A DNA stretch of 59,021 bases from Sulfuricurvum sp. 17-40-25 (lineage in GTDB: Bacteria > Campylobacterota > Campylobacteria > Campylobacterales > Sulfurimonadaceae): positions 1 through 59,021 of the forward strand of contig NCIJ01000012.1 of assembly GCA_002282015.1 (NCBI GenBank), given 5' to 3'. Below are positions 23,250-32,540 of the stretch, piece after piece. A program made the translations under genes and the position numbers. Within the stretch, counting starts at the first letter, position 1. Every line of letters begins with the position of its first letter. The notes beneath the pieces were generated by a model. It saw only the letters and a list, made by a program, of their open reading frames with translations, was not told where the DNA came from and made no database searches.

Positions 23250-23603
23250 ATGCCAAGAGTAAAAACAGGTGTCGTAAGACACAGACGTCATAAGAAAGTA
23301 TTGAAGCTTGCACGTGGTTTCTACAGTGGAAGACGTAAACATTTCCGTAAAGCGAAAGAGCAATTAGAGCGTAGTATGCAGTACGCGTTCCGCGATCGTA
23401 AACAGAAAAAACGCGAATTTCGTAAATTGTGGATTATCCGTATTAATGCGGCATGCCGTTTAAATGGTATGAACTACTCAAACTTCATGAATGGTCTTAA
23501 ACGTGCCAACATCGAACTTGATCGTAAAATTCTCGCTGACATGGCTATGAATGATGCTAAAGCATTTACTGCTTTAACCGCTCAATCACAAGCAGCACTC
23601 TAA
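23250..23603 (+). CDS. rplT: 50S ribosomal protein L20
   Basis: 117 aa, standard length, with the basic N-terminal tail [19 protein letters not shown] and the globular part [53 protein letters not shown] precedes the ATG. L20 is essential for early large-subunit assembly and in several bacteria represses its own operon. A terminator follows 7 bp later. Confidence 0.97.
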   Translation: MPRVKTGVVRHRRHKKVLKLARGFYSGRRKHFRKAKEQLERSMQYAFRDRKQKKREFRKLWIIRINAACRLNGMNYSNFMNGLKRANIELDRKILADMAMNDAKAFTALTAQSQAAL

Positions 23604-23609
23604 AGAAGA

Positions 23610-23625
23610 AAGACCTACGGGTCTT
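23610..23625. terminator. Terminator after rplT (bidirectional candidate)
   Basis: AAGACC (23610-23615), tetraloop TACG, GGTCTT (23620-23625), then ATTCTCT. It lies between the convergent rplT and the small lipoprotein gene that ends at 23637, and could serve both. Confidence 0.65.
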
Positions 23626-23636
23626 ATTCTCTACTC

Positions 23637-23894
23637 TTATTTAACTATCGTATACCCTTTTTTCTCTAAACACTCTTTACATTCAACTGTTATTGTTGCT
23701 GTTGATGCTTTATCTGCGTCTTTGAGATCATAATAACGACAAGCTGTAAAATCAGCTTTAGCACGTGCTTCACTGTGTCCTTCAGGACAAATCATTCCAT
23801 TTACCATTAGTTGTTTAGTGCTACCAGAACACCCGTAAAAAGCTACAGTAAGGTTAAGAGATGCAATAAGGGTATAAAGTATGGATTTAGTCAT
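23637..23894 (-). CDS. Small putative lipoprotein, cysteine-rich
   Basis: 85 aa from the ATG at 23894; a longer open frame back to 24137 lies inside thyX and is discarded. AAGGAAACCACCA precedes the start, which overlaps the thyX stop by 8 nt. N-terminus MTKSILYTLIASLNLTVAFYGCSGS resembles a lipoprotein signal with a poor lipobox (FYGC). The rest has four further cysteines (MICPEGH, FTACRYYD, VECKECLEKK), suggesting disulfides or metal binding. No family is recognised. Coupling with thyX may be only positional. Confidence 0.55.
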   Translation of the reverse strand: MTKSILYTLIASLNLTVAFYGCSGSTKQLMVNGMICPEGHSEARAKADFTACRYYDLKDADKASTATITVECKECLEKKGYTIVK

Positions 23895-24513
23895 TGGTGG
23901 TTTCCTTGAGAGAATTTTCGAATAAGTAGCGATGGTCAACTGGCAGTGTATCATAAACCATATTGGCAAGATCACGGATCTCCCATAAAGCGGCCTTATC
24001 ACTGCGAAGTGAAATAAAATTTTGCAGACTTCGCGCATTGATGGTCCAGGTGAGCTCTGTTTTGTAACTCTCTGGAAGACAATATTTAGCTCTGTCATTG
24101 CTGATTCCTGCAACCAATACGGTGCGAAGATTTTCAAGTGCGCGTATGCTCATCTCATCAACAATCTCAACGCCGGTCATTACTAAATACTTTTCGGCAC
24201 GGGCTATATCTTCTAAGGCAAAGGCTGCTTCATCTTTAAGCTCTTTGAGGGTGTATCGGGTGCTTTTAACGGAGAGACTTGCCATACGATGACGTGCAAG
24301 TTCTTGCAAAAGTGCACGACTGATGCCCTCTAGATAAAAGCTGTATACGAGATGCTCAAGGGTAGAGGCGTGTTTGAATTTATTACCGACACGATCGATG
24401 AGAGCACGATCTTTTTCTCCGCCATTATCGCTATTGTCAAAACTTTGCCAACATGTGCGAATTGCGTCGGAACAAACAACTAATGGAGTATAGTGATGAA
24501 GTGTTACTTTCAT
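23887..24513 (-). CDS. thyX: FAD-dependent thymidylate synthase
   Basis: 208 aa. The ThyX signature RHRMASLSVKSTRY (RHRxxS...SxR type, about 79-92) is clear, with HASTLEHLVYSFYLEGISRALLQELARHR before it and the later REIRDLANMVYDTLPVDH. It makes dTMP from dUMP using methylene-tetrahydrofolate and reduced FAD, replacing ThyA. ThyX in place of ThyA is common in Campylobacterota. It lies on the minus strand after rnj, separated by 67 bp. Confidence 0.95.
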   Translation of the reverse strand: MKVTLHHYTPLVVCSDAIRTCWQSFDNSDNGGEKDRALIDRVGNKFKHASTLEHLVYSFYLEGISRALLQELARHRMASLSVKSTRYTLKELKDEAAFALEDIARAEKYLVMTGVEIVDEMSIRALENLRTVLVAGISNDRAKYCLPESYKTELTWTINARSLQNFISLRSDKAALWEIRDLANMVYDTLPVDHRYLFENSLKETTND

Positions 24514-24580
24514 AATAAGTCTTTAAAAGTAGATAGGAGAGAGTATAGCAAAAAAAAGATAAGGGGTGCGAATGCACACC

Positions 24581-26704
24581 TTACATAATGAAAACGTGAG
24601 GAACGATAAGAGGGTATTTTTTCATTTTACGGTAAATATGTTTACGCACGACTTGACGTAAATCATTCTCAAGCGCTTTTGGATTTTCGATGAGTCCTGG
24701 CTTGAGGTTCAAGAGGAAGTGTTCAAGTACATCTTCCATCTCCGCTGCAAACGCTTTGTCGTTACGATCCGCTACAAGACCAAAACTTGTGACAAGAGGC
24801 TTGGAAAGAAGACGTGAATCAGCAGTACTGACTTGTGCCACGAGAACCACCATACCTTCGCTTGCCATTTTTTGACGGTCGATGACAATGTCATCTTCGA
24901 TTTGGTGATTGTTTTGGTTGTCGATATACGTTTTCCCTGTTTTAACAGTCTTGGACTTACGCATCATCTTACTGCTGACTTCCATACAATCGCCATCAGC
25001 CATAAGAAGGATATTACGCTCTGGAACACCACACGCGATCGCTGTTTCACGGTGTTTCATGATGTGGTTATATTCACCATGAATCGGTAAAAAGAACTTA
25101 GGGTTGGTGAGGCGAAGCATAAGCTTTTGCTCTTCCATACTTCCGTGTCCTGATACGTGAATATCACGATCGTTGGCAACACGAGCACCAGCACGCTGTA
25201 AGTAGTTCAACATACCGGAAATTGAGCCTTCATTACCCGGAATAGCACGAGCGGAGAGAACGATCAAGTCAGTAGGTTTAATCTTGATGTGACGGTGCTC
25301 GCCAATAGCCATACGGAAGAGGGCTGAACTAGGTTCACCCTGGCTTCCGGTGGTGATGATCAAGACGTCTTTATCGTTCATGCGGTTTGCTTCTTCTGCA
25401 TCCACAAAAATGTTTTTAGGCAATTTGATGTATTCATACTGCATTGCGATTTCGAGATTACGTTCCATAGAACGTCCGATAACACAAATCTTACGATTGC
25501 ATTTCATCCCGTATTGGATTGCTTGGTATACACGGTGTATATTCGAGCTGAACGTAGACATAATGATACGTCCCTCAGCCTTTGAGAAGATACGGTCAAA
25601 TCCAGGAGCGACTGCAAGTTCACTTGGAGTCCATTCTTTGTTGTATGAGTTTGTTGAGTCACTCATTAGACATAGAACCCCTTTTTCACCGTAGTGTGCA
25701 AGACGATGAATGTCTGCTGTATAACCATCTACTGGCGTGAAATCGATTTTGAAGTCACCGGTATGGATGATGGTTCCCGCTTTGGTTGTGATTGCCAATG
25801 AACTTGAATCAATGATCGAGTGGGTCATGTGCATCCACTCGATGTCAAAATCATTACCGATACGGTAGACTTCGCGTTTTACGATCGGGTTAAAATAGCG
25901 ACGGAAATCACGCATGTGGTGTTCTTCAAATTTATTACCGATCATGGCAAGTGGAAGCGGTGTTCCGTAAATTGGAAATTGCATCTCTTTAAAGAAATAC
26001 GGTACGGCACCAATATGGTCTTCGTGAGCGTGTGTGATGATGATTGCAACAATCTTTTTACGTATTTCACGTAAATACGTGAAGTCAGGAACCAAGATAT
26101 CAACACCGTGCATCTCTTCGTTAGGAAAACTCATTCCGATGTCAATGACAATCGCTTCGTTTTCAGTTTCGATAACTGTGATGTTTCCACCAATTTCACC
26201 TAATCCACCCAATGGAGTAATTTTAACTTTTTCGTTATTATCTAAATTGAGTTTAAGATGTGGGTTAAGACGATTTTTGTGTACTTCTTGATTTTTTAGT
26301 ACAAAATCACGTAAGTTCGTGTCAATTGGTGCGCTTGCTGAACCACGACGGCCGCCACGGCCGCCACCGCTGCGTTGTGGGCGTGCATTGTTTTCACTTT
26401 GCGTAGACAAATCAGTTGCCGTATCACTAGGTGCTGGGTTACGAATCAAATGATTCGTGCGAGGAGGCTGGTTCTCGTTGCGTGGTGGGCGGTTATCTTG
26501 ACGTGGAGGGCGATTGTCTTGTCTTGGAGGACGGTTGTCTTGACCTGTTCTCTGTGTGCCTTCTTCGTTATTTCCTTCTGAACGGTTGTTATTGTTTCTT
26601 GGTCTAAAAGGTCTTCGATTGTCGTTACGAGGAGGACGGTTTTCGCCCTGAGGACGGTTGTCAGCTTGCGCTTGCGGTTGAGATTCTGTAGTTTCGTCTG
26701 CCAT
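24581..26704 (-). CDS. rnj: Ribonuclease J with long disordered N-terminal extension
   Basis: 707 aa. The first about 135 residues are low complexity, rich in Arg, Pro, Asn, Gln and Asp with repeats of RPPRQDN and a GGGRGGRRG tail; the rest is a normal RNase J. Metallo-beta-lactamase motif HAHEDHIG (near 223) and further metal ligands (THSIIDS, HTGDFKID) are present, with the beta-CASP part and the C-terminal domain. It cuts and trims RNA from 5' ends. The N-terminal extension is also a feature of the Helicobacter enzyme, where RNase J works with an RNA helicase on ribosomes. It follows rsmA, as in Helicobacter. Confidence 0.95.
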   Translation of the reverse strand: MADETTESQPQAQADNRPQGENRPPRNDNRRPFRPRNNNNRSEGNNEEGTQRTGQDNRPPRQDNRPPRQDNRPPRNENQPPRTNHLIRNPAPSDTATDLSTQSENNARPQRSGGGRGGRRGSASAPIDTNLRDFVLKNQEVHKNRLNPHLKLNLDNNEKVKITPLGGLGEIGGNITVIETENEAIVIDIGMSFPNEEMHGVDILVPDFTYLREIRKKIVAIIITHAHEDHIGAVPYFFKEMQFPIYGTPLPLAMIGNKFEEHHMRDFRRYFNPIVKREVYRIGNDFDIEWMHMTHSIIDSSSLAITTKAGTIIHTGDFKIDFTPVDGYTADIHRLAHYGEKGVLCLMSDSTNSYNKEWTPSELAVAPGFDRIFSKAEGRIIMSTFSSNIHRVYQAIQYGMKCNRKICVIGRSMERNLEIAMQYEYIKLPKNIFVDAEEANRMNDKDVLIITTGSQGEPSSALFRMAIGEHRHIKIKPTDLIVLSARAIPGNEGSISGMLNYLQRAGARVANDRDIHVSGHGSMEEQKLMLRLTNPKFFLPIHGEYNHIMKHRETAIACGVPERNILLMADGDCMEVSSKMMRKSKTVKTGKTYIDNQNNHQIEDDIVIDRQKMASEGMVVLVAQVSTADSRLLSKPLVTSFGLVADRNDKAFAAEMEDVLEHFLLNLKPGLIENPKALENDLRQVVRKHIYRKMKKYPLIVPHVFIM

Positions 26705-26796
26705 TAATAATCCTTTTATTAAATTTATTTGTTACCTAGGTACGTTATTGATATATAGTTTACGATCGATACTAGCCGTTTTAAGTCAAAAAATGA

Positions 26797-27573
26797 CTAT
26801 TGTAATAAGGCGTAGAGTCGGTGAAAGTCAGAAGTGCTAAGCTGATGAGGTCGGATGGAGCGTTCAAGTTCCAGCGTTAAAAACGCTTGAACCAGGGCAT
26901 CTCCATCATAGCGTGCAGTGAGATTTTTGTGAAGTGTTTTACGAGGCTGTGTAAATGCTACTCGCAGCATTTCCTCGAATCCTTCATCATTACGATTTGC
27001 CGTTTTTCGAATGAGCAGTACGGCTGAATCGACTTTTGGAGCAGGTTCAAACGCGGTAGGGGGAACATGGAGGACAATTTCTACGTCTGCCACGCTCTGT
27101 GCTATCACGCTGAGAGCCCCAAAAGCTCTCTCATTGGGTGCAGCGGAAAATTTTTCCGCTACTTCACGCTGAATCATGACAAGCATATTTTTACACGCCG
27201 GATCAGCGAGGGCTTTGAGGATAATATTCGTAGCAATATAATAGGGCAAGTTCGCCACTAAATCATACGGTTCATCCAAAAGCTCACTCTTCCAAGTTTC
27301 CAACACATCTCCGCATCGGAGTGTGAGTTTATTGGTAGCGATGGCATCGGCAAAATGGTGCTGTAAATGCTTGCACAAGTCGGTATCGACCTCAAAAGCG
27401 GTGACACTTTTGACATCAACTAAATACTTAGTTAAATCACCTAATCCAGGCCCGATTTCCGCAACACGGTTGGAAGTTTGGGGCATCGATTGGATGATTT
27501 GTGAGACAACACTCTCGTCACGTAAAAAATTTTGACCAAATCTTTTCTTGGCTATCGTTGCACGGTTTTGCAT
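26797..27573 (-). CDS. rsmA: 16S rRNA dimethyladenosine transferase
   Basis: 258 aa, typical size. KKRFGQNFLRDESVV at the start, SAM-binding AEIGPGLGDLTKYL (about 38-51), and the catalytic NLPYYIATNIILK (NLPY motif, about 110-122) are all present. It dimethylates two adjacent adenines at the 3' end of 16S rRNA during 30S maturation. It is the first gene of the minus-strand run rsmA-rnj-thyX and is divergent from hisF. Confidence 0.96.
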   Translation of the reverse strand: MQNRATIAKKRFGQNFLRDESVVSQIIQSMPQTSNRVAEIGPGLGDLTKYLVDVKSVTAFEVDTDLCKHLQHHFADAIATNKLTLRCGDVLETWKSELLDEPYDLVANLPYYIATNIILKALADPACKNMLVMIQREVAEKFSAAPNERAFGALSVIAQSVADVEIVLHVPPTAFEPAPKVDSAVLLIRKTANRNDEGFEEMLRVAFTQPRKTLHKNLTARYDGDALVQAFLTLELERSIRPHQLSTSDFHRLYALLQ

Positions 27574-27649
27574 TCTATGGAGTTTATCTAATAAAGTGTT
27601 AATCTCTTATTAAGCTTTTTTGGTAATTAGGGGTTAAGTGAAGGGGAGC

Positions 27650-27655
27650 TATACT
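27650..27655 (+). promoter_or_regulatory. -10 box upstream of hisF
   Basis: TATACT at 27650-27655, 30 bp before the preferred hisF start at 27686. It lies inside the longer open frame beginning at GTG 27638, which argues that the upstream start is not used. Confidence 0.45.
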
Positions 27656-27685
27656 ATTACAATTACAGCATTGAAATGGAATGGT

Positions 27686-28444
27686 ATGGAATATTTTGCG
27701 AAACGGATTATCCCCTGTTTAGACGTTAAAGATGGACGTGTAGTAAAGGGTGTTAATTTTGTCGGGCTTAAAGACGCAGGTGATCCGGTTGAAGTTGCCA
27801 AACGCTATAACGATGAAGGGGCAGATGAGCTTACTTTTTTGGACATCACGGCCTCTCATGAACAGCGTGATACCATCGTACATATCGTGGAACAAGTAGC
27901 GCGAGAAGTATTTATCCCTCTAACCGTCGGCGGAGGTATCCGTGAACTTAACGATATCTATCGTCTTTTGAATGTGGGATGCGACAAAGTGAGTATCAAT
28001 TCTGCGGCGATCAAAAGACCGGAGTTTATTGATGAGGGTGCGAAGCGATTTGGTGCACAGTGCATTGTCGTGGCGATCGATGTAAAACGTACCGGAAATC
28101 AATGGAACGTCTATCTAAACGGCGGTCGTGTTGATACGGGCATTAATGCGCTTGAATGGGCCAAAGAAGTGGTTGACCGTGGTGCGGGCGAGATTTTGCT
28201 GACCTCGATGGATGCAGATGGCACCAAAGCCGGATTCGATCTCTCCATCACGCAAGAAATAAGTCGTGCTGTCAATGTTCCGGTTATTGCCAGTGGTGGA
28301 GCAGGGACAATGCAACATATCAAAGAAGCATTTGAGTCAGGTGCAGACGCAGCATTGGCTGCTAGTATATTTCACTACAAAGAGATTGATATTATGGATT
28401 TAAAACGATATTTACGTGATAACGGCATTGCGGTGCGGCTCTAA
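27686..28444 (+). CDS. hisF: Imidazole glycerol phosphate synthase subunit HisF
   Basis: 252 aa from ATG 27686, giving the standard N-terminus [29 protein letters not shown] at 27638 would add 16 atypical residues and sits upstream of a -10-like box. The (beta/alpha)8 barrel shows both catalytic aspartates (CLDVKDG and [14 protein letters not shown]) and phosphate loops LTVGGGIR and ASGGAG. With HisH it makes IGP and AICAR in histidine synthesis. No other his gene is nearby, which fits scattered his genes in this group. Confidence 0.95.
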   Translation: MEYFAKRIIPCLDVKDGRVVKGVNFVGLKDAGDPVEVAKRYNDEGADELTFLDITASHEQRDTIVHIVEQVAREVFIPLTVGGGIRELNDIYRLLNVGCDKVSINSAAIKRPEFIDEGAKRFGAQCIVVAIDVKRTGNQWNVYLNGGRVDTGINALEWAKEVVDRGAGEILLTSMDADGTKAGFDLSITQEISRAVNVPVIASGGAGTMQHIKEAFESGADAALAASIFHYKEIDIMDLKRYLRDNGIAVRL

Positions 28445-28454
28445 GGCCCTAATG

Positions 28455-28463
28455 TGCTATAAT
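28455..28463 (+). promoter_or_regulatory. Extended -10 promoter of the mntA-hepT module
   Basis: TGCTATAAT at 28455-28463, an extended -10 with the TGn prefix, 42 bp before the mntA start. It gives the toxin-antitoxin pair its own promoter, separate from hisF. Confidence 0.6.
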
Positions 28464-28504
28464 AGAGTAAATAAAAGTTATGAAAAAAGAAGGAGATGTT
28501 GACA

Positions 28505-28798
28505 ATGAATATTAAAAAATCAGATATTTTAGACTACCTTTTACAACATTTCCAAGAGTTCAAAACCAAATATAATGTAGAACAAATAGGACTGTTTGGA
28601 AGTTACGCGCGTGACGAAGCCAAAGAGAGCAGCGACATCGATATTTTTGTCAAAATGAAACCCTCATTATTTAATATGGTCGCTATCAAAGAACAGATTG
28701 AAAATGATCTGCACAAAAAAGTGGACATTGTCCGTGAACATAAACACATTAAGCCGCTCTTTTTAGAGATGATTAAACGAGATGTGATCTATGCATAA
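28505..28798 (+). CDS. mntA: MntA-type nucleotidyltransferase antitoxin
   Basis: 97 aa from ATG 28505. An ATG at 28496 directly abuts the AAGGAG ribosome-binding site, so the later one (9-nt spacing) is preferred. The minimal nucleotidyltransferase motif is complete: GLFGSYARDEAKESSDIDIFV, i.e. G-S-x10-D-x-D, with a third acidic position at KKVDIV. Known role: MntA adds AMP groups to a tyrosine of HepT and so blocks its RNase activity. It overlaps hepT by 8 nt. Confidence 0.9.
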   Translation: MNIKKSDILDYLLQHFQEFKTKYNVEQIGLFGSYARDEAKESSDIDIFVKMKPSLFNMVAIKEQIENDLHKKVDIVREHKHIKPLFLEMIKRDVIYA

Positions 28799-29171
28799 TG
28801 ATCGGCTTTTGATTCTCCGATCTACTCTTGAAGATATTGCGACCTCGTTAAAACTTATCCAACAACGATTTCAAAGTATCAAAAGTGCGGATGATTTTCT
28901 TAAAGATGAACGGGGACTCGAAAAACTTGACAGCATTTCAATGCGTCTGATCGCAATCGGGGAGGGTTTTAAAAATGTTGATAAACTCACTGATTTTCAG
29001 CTTTTGGATAAATATCCCCAAATCCCTTGGAAACAGGTCAAAGGAATTAGAGATATTTTGTCGCATCACTATTTTGATCTTGATGCTGAAACGATTTATG
29101 AGATTTGCGCTAACGAGATAGATGGGTTATTGGGTGTAACAATAACAATACGTGATGCAGTGAAATTGTAA
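28791..29171 (+). CDS. hepT: HepT-like HEPN ribonuclease toxin (DUF86)
   Basis: 126 aa, helical, with the HEPN active-site motif GIRDILSHHYFDLD (R-x4-H-x-Y, about 95-103). The His and Arg are the catalytic pair in HepT and the Tyr is the residue modified by MntA in known systems. Gene order (mntA first, 8-nt overlap) is typical of one class of these modules. It sits between hisF and a nucleoside phosphorylase-like gene, so it is an insertion into a housekeeping region without visible mobility genes or repeats. Confidence 0.9.
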   Translation: MHNDRLLILRSTLEDIATSLKLIQQRFQSIKSADDFLKDERGLEKLDSISMRLIAIGEGFKNVDKLTDFQLLDKYPQIPWKQVKGIRDILSHHYFDLDAETIYEICANEIDGLLGVTITIRDAVKL

Positions 29172-29205
29172 TACAGATATTAGATATATTTAGGTGGATT
29201 GAAAA

Positions 29206-29742
29206 ATGATTTTATGTGCAGGCAATAACGAAACGTTTGATTTCGCGACCCCGATCGGGGTAGGTTTAGTAGACAGTGCGATGAGTTTAACACGCATTTG
29301 TTTGACGGATAAACCTGAGTTTATCCTTTTTGTCGGTAGTGCGGGCAGTTACGGGGCGCATAACATACATGACATTATTGAGTCTAAAACAGCGGCTAAC
29401 ATTGAGTTAGGCTTTTTGGATAAAAGTGCCTATACACCGATTGATAACGTCATATCCGCACAAACAGAAGATATCAAAGATGTTATTGTTAATTCCTCTA
29501 ACTACATCACGACGAGTCGCAGTGCAATGGAAAAAATGAGCGCACTGGATATAGGGATTGAAAACATGGAATTTTTCGCTGTTATGCGTGTAGCTCAAGT
29601 ATTTGGAATACCTGCTGGAGGTGTTTTTTGCGTTACTAATTTTTGTAATGATCGTGCACATCAGGATTTTATTGCTAACCATGGATTCGCAAAAGTCCTT
29701 TTAAAAGCGCATTTGGAAGAAAAGGGAATACTGCGTGGGTAA
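29206..29742 (+). CDS. Purine-nucleoside phosphorylase/nucleosidase family protein
   Basis: 178 aa, shorter than usual for the PNP/MTAN fold (about 230). [31 protein letters not shown] at the start, [12 protein letters not shown] (phosphate/base loop) and [31 protein letters not shown] (ribose-binding Met-Glu context) support the family. The usual catalytic Asp of the SD(K/A)AD loop is replaced by TNFCN, so activity may differ. It could belong to the futalosine menaquinone route or to nucleoside salvage; no neighbour decides this. AGGTGGA precedes the start and the end overlaps rlmN by 8 nt. Confidence 0.75.
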   Translation: MILCAGNNETFDFATPIGVGLVDSAMSLTRICLTDKPEFILFVGSAGSYGAHNIHDIIESKTAANIELGFLDKSAYTPIDNVISAQTEDIKDVIVNSSNYITTSRSAMEKMSALDIGIENMEFFAVMRVAQVFGIPAGGVFCVTNFCNDRAHQDFIANHGFAKVLLKAHLEEKGILRG

Positions 29743-30808
29743 GTTATGTCTGCTGGACTATACAAAACAAGAACTAGCCGCTCTTGTGAAGCCTTCGTTT
29801 CGTGCCAAACAGATCTGGGGATGGGTCTATGAACAATATGCCACGAGTTTTGAACAGATGCAAAACCTCCCCAAGGCAATGCGCGAAGAACTGACCAATA
29901 CGTATGAAATCATGCCACTGAAAATCGCGCGCAAAGAGTGTTCAACCGATGGGACGATCAAATATCTCTTTGAATTGCACGATGGTAAAACGATTGAAAC
30001 CGTATGGCTCAAGATGAAAGACGAATCCATAGACGATGAGGGCAATATCGAGCATGAAGCTCGATTTACGGTGTGTGTTTCAACGCAAGTGGGCTGTAAA
30101 GTCGGCTGTACGTTTTGTTTGACAGCAAAAGGCGGATTTACCCGTGATCTCAGTGCCGGTGAGATCGTAGCGCAAGTATTAGCCGTTAAAATGGATAATG
30201 GACTCTCAGCACAACGTCGATTAAACATCGTCTATATGGGGATGGGTGAACCTCTGGATAACCTTGAAAATTTAGCGAAGGCAATCACGATTTTCAAAGA
30301 CGAAGATGGATTGAGTATCTCGGGCAAGCGACAGACGGTATCAACGAGTGGATTGAGTACGAAAATCGACAAACTCGGCGAGATGGATTTGGGTGTTCAT
30401 ATCGCGATTTCATTGCACGCAGTCGATGATGAGCTGCGCAGTGAGCTTATTCCGATGAACAAGGCCTATAATATTGCTTCGATTATCGATGCGGTTAAAC
30501 GGTTTCCGATCGATACACGTAAACGGGTGATGTTTGAGTATCTCGTGATCAAAAATAAAAACGATGATCTGGTGTCGGCGAAAAAGCTCGTGAAGTTGTT
30601 GCATGGGATAAAAGCTAAAGTGAATCTTATCTTTTTTAATCCGTATCCAGGAAGCGATTATGAGCGTCCCACTCGTGCAGACATGGTAAAGTTCAAAGAG
30701 TACCTAGAAACACACGGCGTACTCTGTACTATTCGTGATTCAAAAGGATTGGACATTAGTGCCGCATGCGGTCAGTTAAAAGAAAAAGAGCTTAGTGAGG
30801 TTGTGTAA
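29735..30808 (+). CDS. rlmN: Dual-specificity 23S rRNA/tRNA methyltransferase RlmN
   Basis: 357 aa from GTG 29735. Radical-SAM cluster motif [17 protein letters not shown] (CxxxCxxC, about 117-130), N-terminal segment [29 protein letters not shown] and the catalytic C-terminal Cys in [11 protein letters not shown]. It methylates C2 of A2503 in 23S rRNA and A37 in some tRNAs using two cysteines and a 4Fe-4S cluster. It overlaps the preceding gene by 8 nt and the next small ORF by 1 nt. Confidence 0.96.
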   Translation: MGKLCLLDYTKQELAALVKPSFRAKQIWGWVYEQYATSFEQMQNLPKAMREELTNTYEIMPLKIARKECSTDGTIKYLFELHDGKTIETVWLKMKDESIDDEGNIEHEARFTVCVSTQVGCKVGCTFCLTAKGGFTRDLSAGEIVAQVLAVKMDNGLSAQRRLNIVYMGMGEPLDNLENLAKAITIFKDEDGLSISGKRQTVSTSGLSTKIDKLGEMDLGVHIAISLHAVDDELRSELIPMNKAYNIASIIDAVKRFPIDTRKRVMFEYLVIKNKNDDLVSAKKLVKLLHGIKAKVNLIFFNPYPGSDYERPTRADMVKFKEYLETHGVLCTIRDSKGLDISAACGQLKEKELSEVV

Positions 30809-30891
30809 TGACGGCAGTGGATTGGTTTCAAGTGGGGTTTATAGTCGTTATCGTGATTGGATTTGGATGGGTGGCGTTAAAAAAAGATTAA
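30808..30891 (+). CDS. 27-aa single-helix membrane protein ORF
   Basis: ATG 30808 shares its A with the last base of the rlmN stop. The product is [20 protein letters not shown] then WVALKKD: a short acidic/aromatic start, one hydrophobic helix of about 17 residues and a basic end, a plausible inside-positive small membrane protein. The tight stop-start overlap argues for translation by re-initiation. No family is recognised and the ORF is very short. Confidence 0.5.
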   Translation: MTAVDWFQVGFIVVIVIGFGWVALKKD

Positions 30892-30906
30892 CACCTGTTA
30901 TTAGAT

Positions 30907-32472
30907 TCAATGTTGATTGGCAAGCGTGATTTTATTTCGCCCATCTTCTTTACTCTTATAGAGTGCATCGTCGGCCAGTTTAATCAGTTCGTCTTGTGTC
31001 TCATGATAGGTGATACACGATGATATTCCCCCTGAAATAGTAATTTTAATTTTCTTATTTTTATAGAGGGTTACTGTCTTTTCTATCTCTTTGCGACAGG
31101 TTTCCATTCGGTCATATGCCTGATCAGAAGGCATTCCTGGCATAATAATAATAAATTCTTCACCTCCAAAGCGGGCTATAAAATCATTTTGACGGATTGA
31201 ACTGACGAGACATTCGGAAATATTTTTCAGCACTGCATCACCCGCTGAATGACCATACGTATCGTTAATGACTTTAAAGTGATCGAGGTCAATCATGGCG
31301 ATGGAGAGTTGACTCAGCTCACGAGATGCCCTTGTGAGTTCTCTTGGGAGCATATCATCTAAGTAGTGACGATTGTAGACGCCTGTCAGCGGATCATGGA
31401 TCGCTTGCTCTTTAATAGTGCAGTTCAGCCGGTAGATGTAAGAAGCAATAGCTGCGATGATGGCAATGACTCCCAGTGCGATGAAAAGAGAATAATAAAG
31501 CCACTTCTTTTCGTTAGTAACATTGGAATCGTATATAAATCCTTTCGGAATAGTATCGGATTTGCTAAATCCCAATGAATGATAGGTTTGGGCAATCTTC
31601 TCCCATCGTGCAGGATTCATGTGGCCGATTTGAATTAGATCAGGTTCCATAAGATGATGGATAGCAGCGGCTTCAAAGCGGAGATGTTCGCGTGACTTGG
31701 CTTGTGAATATTCACGTACAATAACATCAATAGTCTCTTCGGGGTGTGCGAGTGCATAGGCCCATCCTCGCAAGCTTGCGTCTCTAAAAGCCTTGACACG
31801 TTGGGGGTGATCTTTTAGTTCCGTATCAGAGGTAAACAGGCAGTCACTGTAAAAATTTATACCGTATTCTCGCGGAGAGATGATGGTGTATTCGATCCCT
31901 TTAGCTTTGAGGTAATAGGGTTCATTGGTGGAATAGCCATTATAGGCTGCTACTTTTTTATTAATCAAATCGTCTGTAGTGAAACTGCTTTGAATGATAT
32001 TGAGTTTAGTAAGATCGATACCTTCCTTTTGGAAGAGGGCCATTAGTTCTGCATTTTCACTATTTTTGGTCATCATTAGGCGCTTTGACGCTAAATCGGT
32101 AATGCTGCTAATATTGGAGTCTTTTCGTACAATCCAGACATTGGGAGAGTTTTGAAACAGTGCGGCCAGTACTACGACAGGTTTGCCTTTTTGACGCTCA
32201 TTAATCAGTCCAGAATTACCTATACCATACTGCGCACGCCCAGAAACGACTTCCTCAACAGGAGATGAATGGATATCATCTACTTGTAAAATCCGGACAC
32301 GCAGGCCTGCATCACGGTAATATCCTTTATTGGCTGCCATATAATAACCGGCAAATTGGAATTGATGAAGCCATCGCAGCTGAAGATTGATCTCTTCTGG
32401 CGGCTTAGAAGAGAGGGCAGATGGGAGAAAAAAGATTCCTAGAAGAAGAAATAAAATGTGTCTTTTGTGCAT
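30907..32472 (-). CDS. NMT1/THI5-like periplasmic binding domain fused to diguanylate cyclase
   Basis: 521 aa. Signal peptide (1-22), an NMT1/THI5-type binding domain (about 26-310: EINLQLRWLHQFQFAGYYMAANKGYYRDAGL, GNSGLI), one membrane helix (about 326-350, WLYYSLFIALGVIAIIAAIASYIY) and a cytoplasmic GGDEF domain with DPLTGVYNRHYLDDML and FGGEEF. RQND five residues before GGEEF is a complete inhibitory I-site. So periplasmic ligand binding is likely to control c-di-GMP synthesis. The domain type binds pyrimidine/thiamine precursors or taurine-like ligands elsewhere; the ligand here is unknown. Stands alone on the minus strand, next to the M23 peptidase gene. Confidence 0.92.
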   Translation of the reverse strand: MHKRHILFLLLGIFFLPSALSSKPPEEINLQLRWLHQFQFAGYYMAANKGYYRDAGLRVRILQVDDIHSSPVEEVVSGRAQYGIGNSGLINERQKGKPVVVLAALFQNSPNVWIVRKDSNISSITDLASKRLMMTKNSENAELMALFQKEGIDLTKLNIIQSSFTTDDLINKKVAAYNGYSTNEPYYLKAKGIEYTIISPREYGINFYSDCLFTSDTELKDHPQRVKAFRDASLRGWAYALAHPEETIDVIVREYSQAKSREHLRFEAAAIHHLMEPDLIQIGHMNPARWEKIAQTYHSLGFSKSDTIPKGFIYDSNVTNEKKWLYYSLFIALGVIAIIAAIASYIYRLNCTIKEQAIHDPLTGVYNRHYLDDMLPRELTRASRELSQLSIAMIDLDHFKVINDTYGHSAGDAVLKNISECLVSSIRQNDFIARFGGEEFIIIMPGMPSDQAYDRMETCRKEIEKTVTLYKNKKIKITISGGISSCITYHETQDELIKLADDALYKSKEDGRNKITLANQH

Positions 32473-32540
32473 GATAGAGACCTACTATTAATGAATAAAA
32501 TGCTATTTCTACCGTCATGGTATCATATAATAATCAATTT

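Noticed and set aside
23895-24137. N-terminal extension of the small lipoprotein
   Set aside because: It lies inside the thyX coding region in another frame and lacks signal-peptide character; the start at 23894 gives a signal sequence and a ribosome-binding site.
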